The translations under genes and the position numbers were made by a program. From positions 1-64,000 of the forward strand of contig DATIXI010000041.1 in the NCBI GenBank assembly GCA_035518635.1: 64,000 bases of DNA, given 5' to 3'. Shown one piece after another: positions 50,428 through 58,964 of the stretch; position 1 is the first letter of the stretch; each line of letters begins with the position of its first letter. The notes beneath the pieces are model-generated. The model ran no database searches. It was not told where the DNA came from and worked only from the letters and a program-made list of their open reading frames with translations. This DNA comes from AC-32 sp035518635 (GTDB lineage Bacteria > Actinomycetota > Thermoleophilia > Gaiellales > Gaiellaceae).

Positions 50428-52038
50428 ATGCCTGCCGGGACTCTCACGATGACCTTCACCTCCGGCGACGGGCTGCTCCTAACCGGCCTGCTCGCCGCCG
50501 GGCTCGTCCTGCTCTCGATCTCCCAGTTCGTGCGGGTGCCCTACCCGATCCTGCTCGTGCTGGGCGGGCTCGTGATCGCGTTCATCCCGGGGATGCCGCA
50601 CATCGAGCTCCCGCCCGACCTCGTCCTCGTCGCCGTCCTTCCTCCCCTCCTCTACGGGCTGGCGTTCTTCGCCTCGCTGCGCGAGCTGCGCGCGAACATC
50701 AAGCCGATCGGCCTGCTCGCCGTCGGGCTCGTCCTGATGACGACGGTCGCCATCGCGGTGGTGGCTCACGAGACGATCGGGCTGGGGTGGCCCGAGGCAT
50801 TCGTGCTCGGGGCGATCGTCTCGCCCACGGACCCGACGGCGGCCACCGCGATCGGCCAGCGCCTGGGCCTGCCGAGACGCCTGCTCGCGATCATCGAGGG
50901 CGAGAGCCTCGTCAACGACGGGACCGCCCTCGTCGCCTACAAGTTCGCGGTCGCGGCCGTCCTGACCGGCACGTTCTCGCTGGGCATGGCCGCGGGCCGC
51001 TTCGTGCTCAGCGTCACCGGCGGGATCGCGATCGGGCTCGCCGTCGGCTACCTCGTCCGGCAGCTGCGCAAGCGGCTCGACAACCCGCCGGTCGAGATCA
51101 CGGTCTCACTCCTGACCGGCTACTTCGCGTTTCTCCCGGCCCAGGCCGCCGGCGTCTCCGGGGTGCTCGCCGCGGTCACCGTCGGCATCTACATGGGCTG
51201 GCACACGCCCGAGCTGACGACCGCGCAGACCCGGCTCCAGGGTCAAGCCGTCTGGGAGATGGTCTTCCTCGTCCTGAACGCGCTGCTGTTCGCGCTCCTC
51301 GGCCTCCAGCTGCCGCAGATCGTGGACTCGCTCTCGGGCTACTCGACCGCGACGCTGATCGGCTACGCGGCCCTCGTCAGCGGCGTCGTCATCGGGGCGC
51401 GAATCGTCTGGGTCTTCTTCACCCAGTACTGCCCGCACGCCCTCAGCCACTGGGCCCGCCGGCACGATCCCATGCCTTCCTGGAAGGCGAAGGCGGTGCT
51501 CGGCTGGTGCGGGATGCGAGGAGCGGTCTCGCTGGCCGCGGCGCTCGCGCTGCCGTTGACGACCGACGCGGGAGGCGCGTTCCCGGGTCGCAACCTGATC
51601 GTCTTCCTGACGTTCTCGGTGATCCTGACGACGCTCCTGCTCCAGGGCCTGACGCTGCCGCGCCTCATCCAGGCGCTCGATCTCGACGACGGCGGTCTCG
51701 CGGACAAGGAAGAGGCGAGAGCGCGCATCCACGCGTCCGAGGCGGCGCTCGTGCGGCTCGAAGAGCTGATCGCGGAGGAGTGGGTCCGGGAGGACACGGC
51801 CGAGCGGATGCGGGGCCTGTACCAGTTCCGCAGCCAGCGCTTCCAGGAGCGCTACGACCCCGACGGCGACGGCTCGGTCGAGAGCCGCTCGGTCAACTAC
51901 CAGCGCCTGCGACGCGAACTCCTGGATGCGGAGCGACAGGCCGTCGTGGACCTCCAGCGAGGCGGCGAGATCGACGACGAGGTCATGCGCCGCGTCGTCC
52001 GCGACCTCGATCTCGAGGACGCGCGCCTGGACGCCTAG
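50428..52038 (+). CDS. Na+/H+ antiporter (CPA1/NhaP type)
   Basis: A 536-aa monovalent cation:proton antiporter. Twelve to thirteen membrane segments in the first 400 residues; AIVSPTDPTAATAIGQRLGLP (family TDP motif), IIEGESLVNDGTALVAYKFAV (ND catalytic site) and WCGMRGAVSLAAALALPL (RGAVSLA). The hydrophilic C-terminal tail (ARARIHASEAALVRLEELIAEEWVRED...) is a typical regulatory/scaffold region. Start is ATG 50428 (TAGGCT 6 nt upstream, leaderless type) or ATG 50449. It ends 4 nt inside the convergent repeat protein gene. Confidence 0.93.
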   Translation: MPAGTLTMTFTSGDGLLLTGLLAAGLVLLSISQFVRVPYPILLVLGGLVIAFIPGMPHIELPPDLVLVAVLPPLLYGLAFFASLRELRANIKPIGLLAVGLVLMTTVAIAVVAHETIGLGWPEAFVLGAIVSPTDPTAATAIGQRLGLPRRLLAIIEGESLVNDGTALVAYKFAVAAVLTGTFSLGMAAGRFVLSVTGGIAIGLAVGYLVRQLRKRLDNPPVEITVSLLTGYFAFLPAQAAGVSGVLAAVTVGIYMGWHTPELTTAQTRLQGQAVWEMVFLVLNALLFALLGLQLPQIVDSLSGYSTATLIGYAALVSGVVIGARIVWVFFTQYCPHALSHWARRHDPMPSWKAKAVLGWCGMRGAVSLAAALALPLTTDAGGAFPGRNLIVFLTFSVILTTLLLQGLTLPRLIQALDLDDGGLADKEEARARIHASEAALVRLEELIAEEWVREDTAERMRGLYQFRSQRFQERYDPDGDGSVESRSVNYQRLRRELLDAERQAVVDLQRGGEIDDEVMRRVVRDLDLEDARLDA

Positions 52039-53399
52039 TCGGCGGGCCGTCCTCCGAAGTCGCGCACGAACGCGTCGAACACGCCATTCGTGTCGCCCGG
52101 CACGAGGACCGACGCGTACGAGGAGAACGCGAGGCGCCGGTCGTCCGCCGTGAAGGCGACGCCGCTCACCGAGCTCGCGTCGGCACCCTGGTTACCGCTC
52201 TGAGCGAGGCTGGCGAGGACCGTTCGGCCGGTCCGGAGGTCGCGGACGAAGACATCGGTGATGTCGTTCTCGTCGCCGGTGACCAGGTTCGACGCCAGGG
52301 AGGTGAACGCCACGTAACGGCCGTCGGCACTGATGCTCAGGCCGCCGAGGTTCTCACCGTTCGCCTGACGCCCTCCGCTCGAGACGCTCACGCGCGTCGT
52401 CCGGTGCGTCCTCCGGTCGCGGAGGAAGATGTCGAACGTGCGGTTCGTGTCGCCAGTGACGAGATTGGTGTCCGCCGAGTGAAAGGCCACGTAGCGGCCG
52501 TCCGCGCTGATCGCCGGAGCATTGCTGCCGGTGAGGGTGCGGTCGCCCGTCCCCTGCTTGCCGGAGCTGGACACGCTCACGCGTTCTGTCCTGCCCGTTC
52601 GGCGGTCGCGGACGAACACGTCGCTGAGCTTGTTGGTGTCGCCCGGGACGAGGTTGGTCGCCGAGGACTGGAACGCGACGTAGCGGCCGTGCGCGCTCAG
52701 GGCGGGCTCTGTGCTCTCGCAGTAGCTCGCCTTGCACCTCGCCTGAGCCCCACGGCTGTTTACGCTCACCCGCGTCGTCTTGCCGGTGGCGAGATCGCGC
52801 ACGAAGACGTCCGAAAGCTTGTTGGTATCGCCGCGAACGAGGTTCGACGCGAGCGACATGAAGGCCGCGTAGCGGCCGTCCGCGCTGATTGTCGCGAACG
52901 AGCTCGGGCCATTCGCCTGGTGTCCCGCGCTGCTGACGCTGATGCGCTTCGTCACTCCGCTCGCCTGGTCGTGCAGGAACACGTCCTCCACGCGGTTCGT
53001 GTCGCCCCGAACGAGGTCCGCCGCGTCCGACTGGAAGACGACGTATCGCCCGCTGGCGCTGATCCCGCCCGCGGTCGAGCCGCCCCAGGGGTCGGAGCTC
53101 GGCGCGGCCTGGGCGCCGCTGCTCGAGACGCTTACGCGTGTCGTCGTGCCGGACGAGCGATCGTGCACGAAGACATCCCACCGGTCGTTCGTATCTCGCG
53201 GGACCAGATTTGTCGCCTGGGAGTTGATCAGGACGTAGCGGCCGTTCGCGCTGATGCCGGCCGCGTAGCTGTCCCGGTCACCCTGGAGGCCGCCGCTCGA
53301 GACGCTTGCGCGTGTCGTCGAGGGCGGAGCCGCGGCGGCGGCGGAGAGAGCCAGGAAGCCGAAAGCGATCGAGGTCAGGAGTGTTATCGCCTTTTCCAC
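52035..53399 (-). CDS. Secreted WD40-like (PD40) tandem-repeat protein
   Basis: A 454-aa exported protein with signal peptide (TLLTSIAFGFLALSAAAAA) followed by about seven tandem repeats of about 57-60 residues: ISADGRYVAF.S.A.NLV.GDTN..DVFVRD..TG.T.RVSVSS.G.QA. These form a TolB/YncE-like propeller with seven blades. Probably an extracellular ligand- or wall-binding protein. GTG 53399 chosen because AAGGAGG is correctly spaced before it; the frame upstream has no signal peptide. It follows the GerMN-Kelch gene by 91 nt. Confidence 0.85.
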   Translation of the reverse strand: MEKAITLLTSIAFGFLALSAAAAAPPSTTRASVSSGGLQGDRDSYAAGISANGRYVLINSQATNLVPRDTNDRWDVFVHDRSSGTTTRVSVSSSGAQAAPSSDPWGGSTAGGISASGRYVVFQSDAADLVRGDTNRVEDVFLHDQASGVTKRISVSSAGHQANGPSSFATISADGRYAAFMSLASNLVRGDTNKLSDVFVRDLATGKTTRVSVNSRGAQARCKASYCESTEPALSAHGRYVAFQSSATNLVPGDTNKLSDVFVRDRRTGRTERVSVSSSGKQGTGDRTLTGSNAPAISADGRYVAFHSADTNLVTGDTNRTFDIFLRDRRTHRTTRVSVSSGGRQANGENLGGLSISADGRYVAFTSLASNLVTGDENDITDVFVRDLRTGRTVLASLAQSGNQGADASSVSGVAFTADDRRLAFSSYASVLVPGDTNGVFDAFVRDFGGRPAD

Positions 53400-53490
53400 G
53401 GGGTCCTCCTTCGTTGTCGAGCCCATGCTCGTCCGACTCGGCAACAGGCCCGTCACGGCCAGGTAACGGTTTCGCGACAGATTCCGCGGC

Positions 53491-54999
53491 TCAGCGCGAA
53501 GGCGTGAACGCCGCGCCGTCGGCAAAGCCGGGGTCGCCGCCCCAGACCAGCAGCGAACGTCCAGTCCACACGCCGACGGGGTCGAGGCGGCCGCGCAGCG
53601 GCGCCTGTGGAAGCGCCGACCATCTGTCGGCCCTCGGGTCGTACGCGAGGCCGTGAGGGGGAATCACGAAGCGTCCCGGGTTGCCGGTCTCGCCGCCCCA
53701 GAGAAGGAGCTGCTTCCCGGTCCAGGCCACTGCTGCCCTGGCCCGGCCGGTGTCCATCGGGGGGAGCGCTCGCCAACGGTTCGCCACAGGGTCGTAGGCG
53801 AAGCCGGTTGCCGGCGCGTTCCTCCCGCCGACGACGAGGAGCTCGCTTCCGTCCCAGACGGCGGTGGCACCCGACCGCGCCTCCGGCATGGATGCGAGCC
53901 GCCGCCAGCCGTTCGTCCCCGGGTTGTACGCGGCCGTGCGCGCGCCGGAGACGACGACGAGCTCGCGCCCGGTCCAGGCCCCGGCCGAGGCGGGGCCGCC
54001 GCGCAGCGGCGCCGGCGGCAGGCTGCGCCAGTGGTCCGTTGCGGGCCGGTAGGCGGCGGCGCCGTTGCCGGTCCAGCCGATCAGCTCGCGGCCCGTCCAG
54101 ACGGCCACCGCGGGTGCGAGCGCTGCGGGCGGCGAGGCAAGTCCCCTCCAACGGCCCGTCCCGGGATCGAACGCTTCCAGAGCGCCCCTCGTCCAGACCA
54201 GCAGCTCCTTGCCCGTCCAGACCGCGCGGAACCCTCCCCGGCCCGGAGGCGGCTGCAGCCGGCGCCAGGCGTTGATGCTCGGGTCGTAGGCCGTGAAGAC
54301 GGGTGCGTTCCCGACGCGCCCGAGGACGAGCAGCTCCCGGCCCGTCCAGACGCTCGCGCGATTCGTTGGCGCAGCGACCGGCGCTCGGGCCAGAAGGTGC
54401 CACGTCCCCGGCAGCGGCGGTGCGAGCGGGCCGAGCGTCGCGTAATCGCTGCGGCCGACCGGATGGTCGAGCACGACGCCCCCACCCGAGGAGACGTCGA
54501 CAGGGGAGCCGTCGAGCTCGAAGCGAACGGCTTTGACCGTCGGGAACTGCGTGAGCGTGTAGACGACCTGGGCGAGACGGAGCTGCAGAGAGCGGGCGCT
54601 TGCGCTTGCCTCGTAGTTCGATGTGAGGTCGACCTTGGCGACCCGGTTTGCGATCGTGACGCCGAGCAGGCGCGTCCCGGACGGGATCGCTGTCGTGAGG
54701 CCGGCTGTTCGCTCGGCCGGGGTCGGTCCGGCGAGGAGCGCTTGAGCGGCGGCCGTCGCGACGCGCGGCGTGGGCCTGTGCGTTCGAAGTGCCTCCACGA
54801 GCCGGCCGTGGTGCGTGAACCAGACCTCGAGAGAGCGGGAGCTCGACAGCGCTCCCGTGGGCTGCGCCGCCTGGGTGGAGGTCGCCTGCCGCGGTGGCTG
54901 CCCGAGGGAGACGGCGTTGTCCGATCCGCCGCCGGAGAGCAAGAGCCACACAGCGACGCCCACTGCCGCGAGAGCTGAGGCTGCGAGCAGTGCCTTCAC
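53491..54999 (-). CDS. GerMN-domain and Kelch-repeat exported protein (LpqB-like)
   Basis: A 502-aa protein. Signal anchor ALLAASALAAVGVAVWLLLSGGG, then a GerMN domain (LEVWFTHHGRLVEALRTHRP, AGPTPAERTAGLTTAIPSGTRLLGVTIANRVAKVDLTSNYEA, LAQVVYTLTQFPTVKAVRFELDGSPV), then six to seven Kelch repeats (AVWTGRELI..G, YDP...WR.L..). This GerMN plus propeller layout is that of LpqB, which in Mycobacterium works with the MtrAB two-component system. GTG start with TAGTCT 7 nt before it; 23 nt after the Kelch lipoprotein gene, same strand as the histidine kinase. Confidence 0.85.
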   Translation of the reverse strand: MKALLAASALAAVGVAVWLLLSGGGSDNAVSLGQPPRQATSTQAAQPTGALSSSRSLEVWFTHHGRLVEALRTHRPTPRVATAAAQALLAGPTPAERTAGLTTAIPSGTRLLGVTIANRVAKVDLTSNYEASASARSLQLRLAQVVYTLTQFPTVKAVRFELDGSPVDVSSGGGVVLDHPVGRSDYATLGPLAPPLPGTWHLLARAPVAAPTNRASVWTGRELLVLGRVGNAPVFTAYDPSINAWRRLQPPPGRGGFRAVWTGKELLVWTRGALEAFDPGTGRWRGLASPPAALAPAVAVWTGRELIGWTGNGAAAYRPATDHWRSLPPAPLRGGPASAGAWTGRELVVVSGARTAAYNPGTNGWRRLASMPEARSGATAVWDGSELLVVGGRNAPATGFAYDPVANRWRALPPMDTGRARAAVAWTGKQLLLWGGETGNPGRFVIPPHGLAYDPRADRWSALPQAPLRGRLDPVGVWTGRSLLVWGGDPGFADGAAFTPSR

Positions 55000-55022
55000 G
55001 AGGCTCAGACTACGCCGCGCGC

Positions 55023-56144
55023 TCAGTGGAGCTCCGGCGTCAGCGCTGCTCCGTCGGCGTTGCTCCAGACGATCAGCTGGTGGCCCGTCCAAGCCGCGGT
55101 CTGGCCGGAGCCGAGGACCGGAATCCGGGGAAGGCTCGACCAGCGATCCGCCTTGGGGTCGTACGCCAGCGCACGAAGCGCCTCGCCGCCGCCGAGGACG
55201 AGCAGACGGCTCCCCGTCCAGAATGCGCCAACCGGCGTCAGCGCCCTTGGCGGCGGCGCGAGGCGGCGCCAGCGGTTCGCCGCCAGGTTGTACGCCATGG
55301 CCGTGTTCGAGCGCCCGCTTCCCTTGCCGAGGACGAGCAGTTCGCCGCCGTCCCAGGCGGCGGTGCCGCCGTAGCGGAGGTCGGCCGCGGGCGGCGCCGC
55401 AAGCCTGCGCCACGTGTCGGCGGCAGGATCGTAGGCGGCTGCCCGGGCGAGCCTTGCCGGGTAGGGCTTTCCGTCCGGGCTGAAGCCGCTGACGACCACG
55501 ACGAGCTGATGGCCGGTCCAGGCGCCAAGGGGGCCCTGGGAGGGCGCGAGCGGCGAGCGAGCGAAGTGGCGGTACGCGTTTGTCCCGGGGTCATAGGCGA
55601 GGCCGTCGCCCCAGGCGTCACCGCAGCAACCGCCGCCCCAACCGATCGCCTCACGGCCGGTCCAGACGACGAGCCCACCGCCCACAGACCTTCGCAGCGT
55701 CCGCCAGGACTTCGTCTGTGGGTCGTAGGCAACCGAGTGGAAGGCGCCGAAGGCGAGCATTTCCTTGCCGGTCCAGACCGCGTGGTACTCGGGCACGTAG
55801 CCAGGGCCCGGGGGCGGAGAAAGCCGTGTCCAGTGCCTCGAGGCAGGGTCGTACGACTCGGCGGCGTCGACCGACTTCACGACGTAGGGAGCACCGCGGG
55901 AGTCGAGCGCCGTCATGTTGCGACGGCCGAAAAGGATCAGCTTGTCGCCCGTCCAGACGCTCGTGGACTCCCCGTCGAGCTTGACCGGGGCAGTCGGAAG
56001 CGTCCGCCAGAGCGGGACTCTGGCGGAGCGCTCCGAAGGGGCTCCTCCGCAGGCGACGAGCAGGAACGCGAGCGAGCTGCCGAGACCCAGCACGGTCGCG
56101 ACGACGACGAGCTTCTTGACGAGCGCTTCGGTTGCAGGTGACAT
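55023..56144 (-). CDS. Kelch-repeat lipoprotein
   Basis: A 373-aa lipoprotein: signal peptide VVVATVLGLGSSLAFLLVAC with lipobox LVAC-GG, then about seven Kelch repeats (STSVWTGDKLILFGRRN, HAVWTGKEMLAFGAF, LVVWTGREAIGWGGG, GAWTGHQLVVVVSG, AAWDGGELLVLGKG, FWTGSRLLVLGGG, AAWTGHQLIVWSN). It forms a six- to seven-bladed propeller on the outer face of the membrane. GAGGAGGTCG precedes ATG 56144. It lies between the histidine kinase (99 nt upstream) and GerMN-Kelch gene (23 nt downstream) and shares repeats with the latter. Confidence 0.87.
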   Translation of the reverse strand: MSPATEALVKKLVVVATVLGLGSSLAFLLVACGGAPSERSARVPLWRTLPTAPVKLDGESTSVWTGDKLILFGRRNMTALDSRGAPYVVKSVDAAESYDPASRHWTRLSPPPGPGYVPEYHAVWTGKEMLAFGAFHSVAYDPQTKSWRTLRRSVGGGLVVWTGREAIGWGGGCCGDAWGDGLAYDPGTNAYRHFARSPLAPSQGPLGAWTGHQLVVVVSGFSPDGKPYPARLARAAAYDPAADTWRRLAAPPAADLRYGGTAAWDGGELLVLGKGSGRSNTAMAYNLAANRWRRLAPPPRALTPVGAFWTGSRLLVLGGGEALRALAYDPKADRWSSLPRIPVLGSGQTAAWTGHQLIVWSNADGAALTPELH

Positions 56145-56243
56145 CGCGACCTCCTCGGGCTGCATGGACGTTGCGATCCCATGCTGCTGCGCGCCCGCAA
56201 CGCACCCGTTACGGGCGCGTAACGGTTCTGCAACGGGCGCCCG

Positions 56244-57566
56244 CTAGAGACGGAACGTGAACCGCGTGCCCTGGCCGGGCTCGCTCCGGACCTGGATCTC
56301 GCCGCCGAGCAGCCTCGCGTTCTCCTGGGCGATCGCGAGCCCCAGGCCCGAGCCGTGCCCTGCCCTTGCCGGATCCGCCTTGTAGAAGCGCTCGAACAGG
56401 TGCGGCAGGTGCTCCGCCGGGATCCCCGGCCCTCTGTCGGCGACTTCGACGAGCGCGCCGCCGTCATCGGGCCGGACCCGGACGTCGACGCCGTCGCCGC
56501 CGTGCTCGAGGGCGTTGCCCACGAGGTTCGACACGATCCGCTCGTACCGCCGCGGGTCGGTCGTCACGGGTGCCTCCTCCGCGTCGAGGCCCACGCGCCC
56601 GTCCCATCCGCGCGACTGCAGGATCGCCGCCGTGAGCGCGGCGAGCTCAACCTGCTCGTCGTGCACGCTCTCGGCGCCGGCATCGAGCCGGGAGATCTCC
56701 ATCAGCTCCTCGACGAGCCGTCGCAGGCGACCGACATCCGAGATCAACAGCTCGGCGGGACGGCGCGACTCCGGAGGCATTCGCTCGAGCTGCTGGGCGA
56801 GGAGGGAGGCCTCGCCGACGAGCCCGGTCAACGGCGTGCGCAGCTCGTGCGCGACGTCCGCCGTGAAGCGGCGCTCGCGAGCCTGCGCCTCGTTCAGCGC
56901 TTCGATCTTCGTCTCGAGGGCCGCCGCCATCTCGTTGAACGCCTGCGCCCAGGCGCCGAACTCGTCGCGCCCCTCGACCGGGAGGCGTGTTTCCAGCAGA
57001 CCCTCGGCGACGGAGTGAGCGGCGACACTCGCCTGCGCCACCGGGCGAAGCGTCCGGCGCGCGAGCAGCGCCCCGGCCAGCGCCGCGAGCACGACGACGA
57101 TCGCGAGCCCGGCTAGGAGGATGTTGCGCAGGACGATCAGCTCGTGGCGGAGACCCTCCTCGGAGAAGAAGAAGTAGAGGTCCCTCCCGGCGGCCGGCCC
57201 CCCGACCACGAGGTAATGCGTGCCCGCGACGGTCCCACGCTGATACCCGAGCCGCCCCTCCTGGACGAGCTTCCGCAGCTTCGCCGGCACGGCGGGCAGG
57301 CCGACGGAGAAGCTGGACTGGAACGTGCGCCCGCGGTCGATCCCGACCGTCTCGAACCCACGCCCTTCGAACGCATTCAGCAGCGCGTCCGAGCTCTCGT
57401 AGTCGGGCGCGATCTCGAGGTTGCGCCGCGCTTGCTGCGCGGACGAGTGCACGGAGTCGGCCCGCAGGTTGTGCCGCACGACGACGTACGAGCCGATCGC
57501 GAGCGCGGCAGCCCCCGCGCCCACCGCGAGCACGAACGCGATCGTCAGCCGGCGGCGAAAGGGCAT
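56244..57566 (-). CDS. Sensor histidine kinase
   Basis: A 440-aa membrane kinase. Two N-terminal helices (RLTIAFVLAVGAGAAALAIGSYVVV; IVLRNILLAGLAIVVVLAALAGALLA) flank a 110-residue extracytoplasmic sensor. HAMP domain (RRTLRPVAQASVAAHSVAEGLLETRLP), HisKA with FTADVAHELRTPLTG (phosphorylated His), N box VSNLVGNALEHGG, G1 DRGPGIP, G2 GHGSGLGLAI. OmpR-type partner is the upstream response regulator (TGATG overlap). This order, RR then HK then lipoprotein/GerMN, is that of mtrA-mtrB-lpqB. Confidence 0.93.
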   Translation of the reverse strand: MPFRRRLTIAFVLAVGAGAAALAIGSYVVVRHNLRADSVHSSAQQARRNLEIAPDYESSDALLNAFEGRGFETVGIDRGRTFQSSFSVGLPAVPAKLRKLVQEGRLGYQRGTVAGTHYLVVGGPAAGRDLYFFFSEEGLRHELIVLRNILLAGLAIVVVLAALAGALLARRTLRPVAQASVAAHSVAEGLLETRLPVEGRDEFGAWAQAFNEMAAALETKIEALNEAQARERRFTADVAHELRTPLTGLVGEASLLAQQLERMPPESRRPAELLISDVGRLRRLVEELMEISRLDAGAESVHDEQVELAALTAAILQSRGWDGRVGLDAEEAPVTTDPRRYERIVSNLVGNALEHGGDGVDVRVRPDDGGALVEVADRGPGIPAEHLPHLFERFYKADPARAGHGSGLGLAIAQENARLLGGEIQVRSEPGQGTRFTFRL

Positions 57567-58246
57567 CAGTCGGGGTCGAAGCGGTAGCCAACCCCACGCA
57601 CAGTGTGGATCAGCTTCGGCTGCTTCGGGTCGTCTTCGATCTTGGCTCGCAGCCGCTGCACAGCTGCGTCGACGAGCCGCGAGTCGCCGAGGTAGTCGTA
57701 GTTCCACACGAGCTCGAGCAGCAGCTCCCGCGTGAACACCTGCTTCGGCCGTCGCGCGAGCTCGAGCAGGAGCCGGAACTCGGTCGCGGTCAGCTCGATC
57801 TCCTCACCCTCGCGCCTGACGGTGAAAGCGCCGGGATCGATGACGAGGCCGCCCGCGGCGATTACGTGATCGCCCGGGTCGACGGCCGAGCGCCGAAGCA
57901 CTGCCTTGATCCGCGCGACGAGCTCCGGCAGCTCGAAGGGCTTCGTGACGTAGTCGTCGGCGCCGAGCTCGAGCCCGACCACGACGTCGTGCAGGTCGGA
58001 GCGAGCGGTCAGCATCACGATCGGCGTCTGGCTCTCGCGCCTGATCTCGCGACACACCTCGAACCCGTCCAGCGAGGGAAGCATCACGTCGAGGACCACG
58101 AGTTCGAACGACCCCTGCCGAAATTGCAGCAGCCCCTCGCGACCATCGCCGCTCGCAGTCACCCTGAAGCCCGCCTGCTCGAGGCCAAGAGTCGTGATCT
58201 CCCGGATCGAGGCATCGTCCTCCACGAGCAGCAGATGCTCGTTCAC
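57566..58246 (-). CDS. OmpR-family response regulator
   Basis: A 226-aa two-domain regulator. Receiver: LLLVEDDASIREITTLGLEQ (acidic pocket), phosphorylation Asp53 in ELVVLDVMLPSLDG, switch Thr in VMLTARS and Lys in YVTKPFELPEL. Winged helix: IELTATEFRLLLELARRPKQVFTRELLLELVWNYDYLGDSRLVDAAVQRLRAKIEDDP, ending HTVRGVGYRFDPD. GTG 58246 with TACGCT 6 nt upstream. First gene of the operon with the histidine kinase; the promoter region also faces the rightward DUF6636 gene. Confidence 0.95.
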   Translation of the reverse strand: MNEHLLLVEDDASIREITTLGLEQAGFRVTASGDGREGLLQFRQGSFELVVLDVMLPSLDGFEVCREIRRESQTPIVMLTARSDLHDVVVGLELGADDYVTKPFELPELVARIKAVLRRSAVDPGDHVIAAGGLVIDPGAFTVRREGEEIELTATEFRLLLELARRPKQVFTRELLLELVWNYDYLGDSRLVDAAVQRLRAKIEDDPKQPKLIHTVRGVGYRFDPD

Positions 58247-58416
58247 GCGCCAAGCGTAGGCAGCCTCCCCGGCCGTGGCTAGTCGCGGAGTCGAGCGCTC
58301 TGGCCAGAGACTTCTCTTCGCGAGCGTCGTCGCCGTTGCGGAACGGTTACGGGCCTGTGACGTCGGTGTTGCCCGCCGGTCCGAGGATGGAGGGCGTAAT
58401 CGACACGGAGGCATCC

Positions 58417-58881
58417 ATGAAGCCCTCGCTCTTCATCTCAACGGCCATCGCCATCCTCGTAGCAACCGTGGCGGCATCCTCGCCCCTCCTCGCCGCGCCG
58501 ACGTCCCCGTCCGCGGCTCGCCAGGCCGCGGTCCGGATCCTGCCCGGCTTCCGCTCGCCGACCGGGAATATCAAGTGCTTCGTCGTCAGGTCGCTGTACT
58601 GCGAGATCGACAAGGCGAGCTACCGGCAGAGACTTCAAGCCCGCTGCGACCTCGACTGGCACGGCTTCGAGCTCAACGCCGCGAATCGGGCGAGGTCCTA
58701 CTGCACCAGCAACGCCGCCTACAACATGGGCACCGAGCGTCCGAACAACGCGAAGCTGGCGTACGGGAAGAGCTTCCGGCACGGGGTGTTCACCTGCCTG
58801 TCCCGCGTCACCGGCGTGACGTGTCGCAACCGGACCGGCCACGGCCTGTTCGTCTCCCGCCAGGCGTACCGCACCTGGTGA
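58417..58881 (+). CDS. DUF6636-like secreted protein
   Basis: A 154-aa exported protein with signal peptide MKPSLFISTAIAILVATVAASSPLLA. The mature region contains FRSPTGNIKCFVV, YCEIDKASYRQRLQARCDLDWHGFELN, LAYGKSFRHGVFTCLSRVTGVTCRNRTGHGLFVSRQAYR: the SP(S/T)GNI-C and six-cysteine pattern of DUF6636, a small disulfide-rich actinobacterial exported domain of unknown role. GGAGG lies 5 nt before ATG. A strong terminator follows. Confidence 0.82.
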   Translation: MKPSLFISTAIAILVATVAASSPLLAAPTSPSAARQAAVRILPGFRSPTGNIKCFVVRSLYCEIDKASYRQRLQARCDLDWHGFELNAANRARSYCTSNAAYNMGTERPNNAKLAYGKSFRHGVFTCLSRVTGVTCRNRTGHGLFVSRQAYRTW

Positions 58882-58907
58882 ACGGCCCGAACGCCGAGCC
58901 CTTCTCC

Positions 58908-58933
58908 CGAGAGCGCCCGGCAGGGCGCTCTCG
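58908..58933 (+). terminator. Rho-independent terminator after DUF6636 gene
   Basis: CGAGAGCGCCC (58908-58918), loop GGCA, GGGCGCTCTCG (58923-58933): perfect 11-bp stem, followed by a CTCTCTGTGTGTG pyrimidine-rich run. It serves the rightward gene and possibly the leftward ABC operon ending at 58965. Confidence 0.8.
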
Positions 58934-58964
58934 CTCTCTGTGTGTGTCGAGGAAGATGGGTTGC

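Noticed and set aside
52035..53399. Regularly spaced repeats suggesting a CRISPR array
   Set aside because: The repeats are about 175 bp, diverged and in frame; they encode propeller blades.
53453..54949. A 498-codon minus-strand frame
   Set aside because: It is the GerMN-Kelch gene read in another frame; the correct frame has a signal peptide, GerMN and Kelch motifs.
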